Part shown: positions 5,741-10,528 of the stretch, piece by piece
Layout: each line of letters starts with the position of its first letter
Position numbering within the stretch: the first letter of the stretch is position 1
NCBI GenBank assembly: GCA_020852775.1
Contig: JADZAD010000008.1
Coordinates: forward strand, 1-10,528
Length of the DNA: 10,528 bases
Reading direction: 5' to 3'
Origin: Anaerolineae bacterium
GTDB taxonomy: Bacteria > Chloroflexota > Anaerolineae > Aggregatilineales > UBA3940
The notes under the pieces: model-generated
What the model saw: the letters and a program-made list of their open reading frames with translations, nothing else
What the model was told of the DNA's origin: nothing
Databases searched by the model: none
Made by a program: the position numbers and the translations under genes

Positions 5741-7105
5741 ATGACCCCGTCCACCCGCGCTACATTCGAGGAACTGCGCCCGCGCATCGAGGAACTGCTC
5801 GAGGCGAAGGATTACACCGCGCTTGAGCTGCTCCTGCGCGAACAGCACCCCGCCGACATCGCCGACTTCCTGGAACTGATCGGAGACGAACACCTCGTCG
5901 CCGTCTTCAATCAGTTGGACGAAGAGGTCGCCGCTGAGGTGCTCGACGAGATCGGCGACGAGGAGACGCGCGACCTGATGGAAGCGCTCTCCGACGAGAA
6001 GATCGCCGACCTGCTCGAGACACTCCCCTCGGATGACGCCGCCGCCCTGCTCTCTGATCTCTCCGACGAGCAGGCCGAGATCGTCATTAACCTGATGGAG
6101 CCGGAAGAGGCTGCCGAGGTCAAGACGCTGCTCGCCTACGAGGATGGCACAGCGGGCCGCCTGATGAACACCAGCATCATCCGGCTGCGGGCAGATTGGA
6201 CAGTACAGAAGACGCTTGACCACCTGCGGGAAGTCCCGGAAGAGGAGCGGGGGCTGTCGTACCTGTACGTAATCAATGGTGGTGGGCGGCTGGAGGGGAT
6301 CGTTCCGCTCTGGAAGCTGATGACCGCCCGCCCGGAGACCCACCTGAAAGATCTGCTGGAGACGCAGGTGGTGACGGTAGACGTTACCACCGACCAGGAA
6401 GAGGTCGCGCGGGTAGTTTCGCAGTATGACTACTTCGCCATCCCCGTTGTGGACGTGGAGCGGCGGCTGCTGGGCGTCGTGACGCATGACGACGTGCTCG
6501 ACATCCTGCAGGATGAGTTTACCGAGGACGTGCAGCGCCTCGGCGGCGCCGAACCGCTCGAAGGCAGCTACCTGAGCACACCGGTATTCACCGTCACCCG
6601 GAAGCGCGTGGGCTGGCTGCTGGTGCTCTTCGCCACAGAGATGCTCACCGGGAGCGTGATGCGCATCTTCGAGAGTGAACTTGAAGAAGCGGTGGCGCTG
6701 GCCTTCTTTATCCCGCTGATGATCGGCACCGGCGGCAACTCCGGTTCGCAGGCTACCAGCACGATCATCCGCGCCCTGGCCGTGGGTGAAGCCCGTTTCG
6801 AGGACCTGGCCCGCCTGGTCTGGCACGAGCTGCGCGTCGGCCTGCTGCTGGGCGTGGTGATGGGCCTCGTCGGGCTGGTGCGCGCGATGACCTGGCGGGT
6901 GACCTTCCAGCTTTCCCTGACCGTCTCGCTCTCGCTGCTGGCGATCGTGCTCTGGGCGAACATTATCGGCGCGATCCTGCCGCCGCTGGCCGCCAGGCTG
7001 AAGATCGACCCCGCCGTAATCTCCGGCCCGGTGATGAGCACTCTTGTCGATGCCACTGGCCTGATGATCTACTTCTCGCTGGCGCGTATCATCATGGGCC
7101 TGTAG
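5741..7105 (+). CDS. mgtE: Magnesium transporter MgtE
   Basis: This encodes 454 residues, close to the 450 of Thermus thermophilus MgtE, a homodimeric Mg2+-selective channel of the cytoplasmic membrane gated by intracellular Mg2+. Seen in order: an acidic, helical MgtE N domain at about 5-130, with repeated Leu-Glu-x-Leu and Asp-Glu motifs; Thr-Ala-Gly-Arg-Leu-Met at 137-142 opening the first CBS domain (about 140-195) and a second CBS domain (about 203-262), the Mg2+-sensing pair; a connecting helix; then five membrane helices at about 292-454. The pore signature Gly-Thr-Gly-Gly-Asn-Ser-Gly-Ser-Gln is at 329-337 and the selectivity-site Asp at 437 in Thr-Leu-Val-Asp-Ala-Thr-Gly, equivalent by position to Asp432 of T. 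thermophilus. All parts are intact. The start has AGAGGAG at 5726-5732; this RBS lies in a hairpin, so translation may be regulated from the leader. An intrinsic terminator follows. Confidence 0.96.
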   Translation: MTPSTRATFEELRPRIEELLEAKDYTALELLLREQHPADIADFLELIGDEHLVAVFNQLDEEVAAEVLDEIGDEETRDLMEALSDEKIADLLETLPSDDAAALLSDLSDEQAEIVINLMEPEEAAEVKTLLAYEDGTAGRLMNTSIIRLRADWTVQKTLDHLREVPEEERGLSYLYVINGGGRLEGIVPLWKLMTARPETHLKDLLETQVVTVDVTTDQEEVARVVSQYDYFAIPVVDVERRLLGVVTHDDVLDILQDEFTEDVQRLGGAEPLEGSYLSTPVFTVTRKRVGWLLVLFATEMLTGSVMRIFESELEEAVALAFFIPLMIGTGGNSGSQATSTIIRALAVGEARFEDLARLVWHELRVGLLLGVVMGLVGLVRAMTWRVTFQLSLTVSLSLLAIVLWANIIGAILPPLAARLKIDPAVISGPVMSTLVDATGLMIYFSLARIIMGL

Positions 7106-7155
7106 GAGCGTTTCGCACACCTGAGCAGCCGCGAGGCAGCCCTGCGCCTTCAGAA

Positions 7156-7193
7156 AGGGCGACCCGTAAGCTGTGGGTCGCCCTACGCTTTTT
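7156..7193 (+). terminator. Rho-independent terminator of mgtE
   Basis: AGGGCGACCC (7156-7165) pairs perfectly with GGGTCGCCCT (7175-7184) around a 9-nt loop, followed after four bases by TTTTT (7189-7193). It begins 51 nt after the mgtE stop. The run is on the plus strand side only. Confidence 0.88.
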
Positions 7194-7220
7194 GACCCCA
7201 CCCCTGGCGCACGGTGATGT

Positions 7221-7249
7221 TTGACACCCATCCCGCACAGGGCTATCGT
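7221..7249 (+). promoter_or_regulatory. Promoter of the DinB-like gene
   Basis: A perfect TTGACA (7221-7226) and TATCGT (7244-7249, 4/6) are separated by exactly 17 bp. The start point would be near 7256, leaving a leader of about 24 nt with the RBS AGGAGG at 7269-7274. This also argues against starting the gene at the upstream in-frame ATG at 7217. Confidence 0.68.
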
Positions 7250-7279
7250 GGTCCGTACTGTCCGTTACAGGAGGTCACC

Positions 7280-7795
7280 ATGCCACACCCACTGGTCACC
7301 CAGTTACGCTTCGCCCGCAGTGAGTTCCTGCGCGGGGTGCAGGGCATCAGCGATGAGGAGGCACGCCGGCGCTTCCTGCCGATGAACTGCATCAGTTGGA
7401 ACGTCGGGCACCTTGCCTGGCAGGAACAGCGCTACTGGCTGCAGCGCGCGCAGAATATCACCCTGCTGCCAGAGGTCGCAAGTGAGTTCGCCTACGGCGC
7501 ACCGGCCAGCACCCCATCGCTCGCTTCCGCGCTGGCTGCTCACGAAGCGATCACCCGCACCGCCGACCCGTGGCTCGATGCGCTCACGACCGCCACCCTA
7601 GTCGAGCCGCGCCAGTTCCCGGCGAAGAACGGCAGCGTTACCCTGACCTTCGGAACGCTGATGCTGCGGACGATCTACCATTACTGGTATCACACCGGCG
7701 AGAACCAGGCGATCCGCCAGATGCTCGGCCACACCGGCCTGCCGGATTTCGTCGGCGATATCGACAGCGAGGCGCCCTACCGCCCGGAGGCCTAG
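7280..7795 (+). CDS. DinB-like (DinB/YfiT superfamily) protein
   Basis: This encodes 171 residues, the normal size for the DinB/YfiT four-helix-bundle family. Members bind a divalent metal through three histidines; some act as thiol-dependent transferases or hydrolases, most are uncharacterised. Seen: His44 in Asn-Val-Gly-His-Leu-Ala-Trp-Gln at the end of helix 2, and a His134-x3-His138 pair in Tyr-His-Tyr-Trp-Tyr-His, followed by Gly-Glu-Asn-Gln-Ala-Ile-Arg-Gln-Met-Leu-Gly-His. This is the expected metal triad, so metal binding is likely. The start at 7280 is chosen for AGGAGG five bases upstream and the family-typical N-terminus; in-frame ATGs further upstream fall in the promoter. It converges with the aldo/keto reductase gene, with 8 bp between stop codons. 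The specific reaction is unknown; despite the name there is no relation to DNA polymerase IV. Confidence 0.88.
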   Translation: MPHPLVTQLRFARSEFLRGVQGISDEEARRRFLPMNCISWNVGHLAWQEQRYWLQRAQNITLLPEVASEFAYGAPASTPSLASALAAHEAITRTADPWLDALTTATLVEPRQFPAKNGSVTLTFGTLMLRTIYHYWYHTGENQAIRQMLGHTGLPDFVGDIDSEAPYRPEA

Positions 7796-7803
7796 CCGAC
7801 CGG

Positions 7804-8742
<939 letters not shown>

Positions 8743-8825
8743 GCTGTCCTCCGTGAATGCACATGTCGATTGCCCATAATCGTACCACATGGAAGGGCAG
8801 TCTCCAGCGGACAGCAACCGGTCTT

Positions 8826-8860
8826 TAGTTCCTGGTTCTTAGTCAGCAGTGAGTAGTTCT
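8826..8860. repeat. Degenerate heptad array, [TC][AG]GT-type
   Basis: Five consecutive 7-base units, all starting with pyrimidine-purine-GT: TAGTTCC, TGGTTCT, TAGTCAG, CAGTGAG and TAGTTCT. It lies in the divergent region between the aldo/keto reductase and dihydroorotase genes, and directly precedes the stem-loop at 8856-8880. Confidence 0.5.
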
Positions 8861-8880
8861 CGGGCGCGTATGCCCGGAAC
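8856..8880. repeat. Inverted repeat between two heptad arrays
   Basis: CGGGC (8861-8865) pairs with GCCCG (8872-8876) around GCGTAT; flanking GTTC (8856-8859) pairs with GAAC (8877-8880), leaving T8860 bulged. This gives a 9-bp stem. No T-run follows, and it lies upstream of the pyrC promoter, so it may be an operator or part of the repeat element. Confidence 0.45.
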
Positions 8881-8882
8881 AG

Positions 8883-8917
8883 GCTAATCGCTAACAGCTA
8901 ATCGCTTCATGCTATAC
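8883..8917 (+). repeat. GCTAATC-type heptad array overlapping the pyrC promoter
   Basis: Five in-phase 7-base units beginning GCT: GCTAATC, GCTAACA, GCTAATC, GCTTCAT and GCTATAC. Within it GCTAATCGCT occurs twice, at 8883-8892 and 8897-8906. Three related units recur after the dihydroorotase gene at 10295-10315. Confidence 0.65.
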
Positions 8918-8918
8918 T
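8891..8918 (+). promoter_or_regulatory. Promoter of the dihydroorotase gene
   Basis: CTAACA (8891-8896, 4/6) and TATACT (8913-8918, 5/6) are separated by 16 bp and lie within a heptad repeat array. The leader would be about 20 nt, with AAGGAGG at 8932-8938 as RBS before ATG 8944. Confidence 0.6.
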
Positions 8919-8943
8919 CTCCCACACTCACAAGGAGGCCGCT

Positions 8944-10299
8944 ATGTCTGATGTGCTGCTGATCACCGGGGGGCTGGTCATCACCCCGGAAGGGATTCAC
9001 GCGCACGATATCCTGATCAGGGATGGCCTGATCCAGGCCGTCGGGGACTCGGTGCGCGATTCAGCCCCGACGGACGCCGGGCGCGTGGATGCCAGCGGCC
9101 TGCACATCCTGCCCGGGCTGCTTGATATGCACACCCACATGCGGGAGCCGGGTGGGGCGCACAAAGAGGACTTCACCACGGGGACCGCCGCGGCGCTGGC
9201 CGGGGGTGTGACAGCCATCGGCGCGATGCCAAACACCGCCCCCTCGATCACCGATCAGCAGACGCTCGACGCGGCGCTGGCATTGGCCGCGGAAAAGGCC
9301 GTGTGTGATTACGGCGTGTACATCGGCGCAACCGCGGAGAATGCCGCGCAGGCCGCCGAAGTGCGCGAAGCGCTCGCGCTCAAGATGTTCATGGGCTCCA
9401 GCACCGGCACCCTGCTCGTCAAGGATGTCGCCGGGCAGATTCCCCACTTCGAGGCCTACCCGCGTGACCGGGTGCTGGCCGTCCACGCGGAGGACGAAGA
9501 CGCGGTGCAGTACTACGGCGAACGCGGGCGGCGGCGCCCGCCCGTCTGTGCCCTGCTGGGGGTGTCCCGCGCCCTGGCGCTCGCGGAAGCCACCGGGCGG
9601 AAGCTGCACATCCTGCACGTCACCACCGGGGCCGAGCTCGAGTTGATTGCCACGGCGAAGGCGCGCGGCGTGCGCGTCACCTGCGAGACCTGCCCGCAGT
9701 ACCTCTTCCTGACAACGGATGACGTCACCCGGCTGGGGGCCTTCGCCCTGTGCAATCCGCCAATCCGCGAGCCCGGTGAGCCTGAACGCCTGTGGGAGCG
9801 CTTCGCCGTGATCGACATGATCGCCACCGACCACGCCCCGCACCTCGCCGCGGAGAAGCGTGGCCCGAACCCGCCCGGTGGCCTGCCCGGCGTGCAGACG
9901 TCGCTGCCGCTGATGCTGACGGCGGTGGCGGCAGGCAGGCTGATGCTCACCGACCTTGCCCGGCTGATGGCGGAAGCCCCGGCGCGTATCTACGGGCTGC
10001 GGCGCAAGGGCCGGATCGCGCCCGGCTTCGATGCTGACCTGACGCTGATCGACCCGGCAGAACGCTGGACGATCCGGGATGAGGATATGCTCTCGAAGGC
10101 AGGCTGGACGCCCTATCACGGCTTTGAGGCGACCGGGCGGGTAAAGGGGGTCTACCTGCGCGGGCAGCATGCGTATAACGGGGCGCAGGTACTACTCCAG
10201 CCCGGTGCGGGCCGTCCACTGGAGGTTACCCCCATCCCCAACCCTTCCCCCTTGTCGAGGGGAAGGGAGCAAAGCCGTGCGATCGGTGTTTTTGGCTGA
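8944..10299 (+). CDS. pyrC: Dihydroorotase (class I), with repeat-encoded C-terminal tail
   Basis: This encodes 451 residues. The enzyme cyclises N-carbamoyl-L-aspartate to L-dihydroorotate, the third step of pyrimidine synthesis, in the cytoplasm, with a binuclear zinc centre in a TIM barrel. Seen: Asp-Met-His-Thr-His-Met-Arg-Glu-Pro-Gly at 61-70 (metal ligands His63 and His65, substrate Arg67); Met-Pro-Asn-Thr near 95-98; Lys147 in Leu-Lys-Met-Phe-Met-Gly, the likely carbamylated bridging lysine; His181; His225 in His-Ile-Leu-His; and Thr-Asp-His-Ala-Pro-His at 295-300 with Asp296. All expected metal ligands are present. The RBS is AAGGAGG six bases before ATG. No other pyr gene is in the window. 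Residues 429-451 are not family-like: they are translated from a 48-bp palindromic repeat and heptads, so the original stop codon was probably near residue 428. Another cyclic-amidohydrolase activity is possible but less likely. Confidence 0.9.
   Translation: MSDVLLITGGLVITPEGIHAHDILIRDGLIQAVGDSVRDSAPTDAGRVDASGLHILPGLLDMHTHMREPGGAHKEDFTTGTAAALAGGVTAIGAMPNTAPSITDQQTLDAALALAAEKAVCDYGVYIGATAENAAQAAEVREALALKMFMGSSTGTLLVKDVAGQIPHFEAYPRDRVLAVHAEDEDAVQYYGERGRRRPPVCALLGVSRALALAEATGRKLHILHVTTGAELELIATAKARGVRVTCETCPQYLFLTTDDVTRLGAFALCNPPIREPGEPERLWERFAVIDMIATDHAPHLAAEKRGPNPPGGLPGVQTSLPLMLTAVAAGRLMLTDLARLMAEAPARIYGLRRKGRIAPGFDADLTLIDPAERWTIRDEDMLSKAGWTPYHGFEATGRVKGVYLRGQHAYNGAQVLLQPGAGRPLEVTPIPNPSPLSRGREQSRAIGVFG
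10228..10275. repeat. 48-bp palindromic repeat, copy 1
   Basis: This copy matches 10327-10374 at 45 of 48 positions (differences AA/GG in the middle and A/C near the end). It contains the perfect inverted repeat CCCTTCCCC (10242-10250) / GGGGAAGGG (10259-10267) around an 8-nt loop. It lies inside the dihydroorotase reading frame and supplies its C-terminal codons. It is of the REP-like, non-coding palindrome type rather than an IS. Confidence 0.85.
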
Positions 10300-10315
10300 T
10301 GGCTAATGGCTAACC
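10295..10315. repeat. Heptad array at the 3' end of pyrC
   Basis: Three in-phase 7-base units, GCTGATG, GCTAATG and GCTAACC, closely like the array upstream of the gene at 8883-8917. The dihydroorotase stop codon TGA (10297-10299) is formed inside the first unit. Confidence 0.6.
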
Positions 10316-10326
10316 GCCGCTTTTCG

Positions 10327-10374
10327 ACCCCCATCCCCGGCCCTTCCCCCTTGTCGAGGGGAAGGGAGCCAAGC
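10327..10374. repeat. 48-bp palindromic repeat, copy 2
   Basis: Second copy of the 10228-10275 repeat, 99 bp further on, in direct orientation, with the inverted repeat CCCTTCCCC (10341-10349) / GGGGAAGGG (10358-10366) intact. It is in non-coding DNA. The hairpin could also help end pyrC transcription, although no T-run follows. Confidence 0.85.
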
Positions 10375-10386
10375 GTTTGTATCTTA

Positions 10387-10437
10387 CCCTCCCCTCGCCA
10401 GGGGGGAGGTGGCTTGCCGCAGGCCAGCCGGTGGGGG
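10387..10437. repeat. Third GC-rich palindromic element
   Basis: CCTCCCC (10388-10394) pairs with GGGGAGG (10403-10409); directly after it TGGC (10410-10413) can pair with GCCA (10423-10426), and the element ends in a GTGGGGG run. It has the same C-run/G-run style as the 48-bp repeats but a different sequence, and resembles the dispersed CCCTCCCC...GTGGGG palindromes found between genes in many GC-rich bacteria. Confidence 0.55.
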
Positions 10438-10447
10438 CAAAGGCCCG

Positions 10448-10528
10448 CTATCCACCTTCGATCTCCTTGAGGCGCGCCGCCATCAGTGCCTCGACGGCTG
10501 CCGGGGTGCGCTGCGCGAGCGCTTCCTC
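10448..10528 (-). CDS. C-terminal fragment of an unidentified protein
   Basis: On the minus strand the frame is open from the window edge to TAG (plus-strand bases 10448-10450), giving the last 26 residues of a protein. The tail is helical and charged, with a Thr-Pro-Ala-Ala-Val-Glu-Ala-Leu-Met-Ala-Ala-Arg-Leu-Lys-Glu-Ile-Glu core ending in Gly-Gly. Codon use is as in neighbouring genes. I do not recognise the family. It converges on pyrC across the repeat cluster. Confidence 0.55.
   Translation of the reverse strand, partial: EEALAQRTPAAVEALMAARLKEIEGG

Noticed and set aside
5669..7231. 520-codon open frame antisense to mgtE
   Set aside because: It is a codon-bias shadow: the protein is His/Gln/Arg-rich with no domain, and mgtE on the plus strand is complete with all family motifs.
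7214..7279. Upstream start for the DinB-like gene
   Set aside because: These codons overlap a TTGACA-17-TATCGT promoter, and the RBS AGGAGG fits the ATG at 7280.
8743..8817. 25-codon N-terminal extension of the aldo/keto reductase
   Set aside because: Not family-like, and GGAGG is correctly placed for the start at 8742.
9061..10170. 369-codon open frame antisense to dihydroorotase
   Set aside because: Same shadow effect in GC-rich coding DNA; no RBS or recognisable motif, and the plus-strand enzyme has all its metal ligands.
10228..10440. CRISPR array
   Set aside because: Only two copies of a palindromic 48-bp repeat, spacing not array-like, repeat runs into a coding region, no cas genes.

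Overview
The window is GC-rich bacterial DNA with ordinary AGGAGG-type ribosome binding sites, short intergenic gaps and sigma70-like promoters. Gene content (MBL-fold hydrolase of a type common in Anaerolineae, DinB-like protein, Kv-beta-type aldo/keto reductase, stand-alone dihydroorotase), together with GC-rich palindromic and heptameric intergenic repeats, suggests a Chloroflexota (Anaerolineae-like) chromosome. That placement is an inference from style and gene content, since no rRNA or other marker gene is present.

Layout. 1-216: C-terminal end of an MBL-fold metallo-hydrolase (+). 256-855: lipoprotein of unknown function (+). 856-1205: long non-coding gap with a weak promoter candidate and small dyads. 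1206-2555: cyclopropane-fatty-acyl-phospholipid synthase (+). 2686-3573: PfkB/ribokinase-family kinase (+) with a perfect TATAAT box. 3577-4365: SDR oxidoreductase (-), convergent with the kinase. 4505-5461: nucleoside hydrolase (+), divergent from the SDR gene. 5462-5740: a busy gap with a strong GC hairpin, a promoter, a 29-codon proline-rich short ORF with a good RBS, and a long hairpin that pairs with the mgtE ribosome binding site. 5741-7105: MgtE magnesium transporter (+), followed by an intrinsic terminator. 7280-7795: DinB-like protein (+) with a good promoter. 7804-8742: aldo/keto reductase (-), convergent with dinB. 8743-8943: divergent region with heptad repeats that contain the pyrC promoter. 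8944-10299: dihydroorotase (+), whose last 23 residues are encoded by repeat DNA. 10228-10440: cluster of GC-rich palindromic repeats. 10448-10528: C-terminal end of an unidentified minus-strand gene.

Most genes are single transcription units; there is no clear operon for one pathway. A nucleoside hydrolase (releases ribose) and a ribokinase-family kinase lie about 1 kb apart and could cooperate in nucleoside salvage, but the SDR gene separates them on the other strand.

The best candidate for something undescribed is the mgtE leader. A short, proline-rich, well-initiated ORF ends 9 nt before a roughly 59-nt hairpin that occupies the Shine-Dalgarno sequence of a Mg2+ transporter. It is analogous in layout to, but not recognisably homologous with, the MgtL leader peptide of enterobacterial mgtA. 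The second most notable point is repeat DNA that has become part of the dihydroorotase reading frame. No defence system, CRISPR array, prophage, IS element, tRNA or rRNA was seen.
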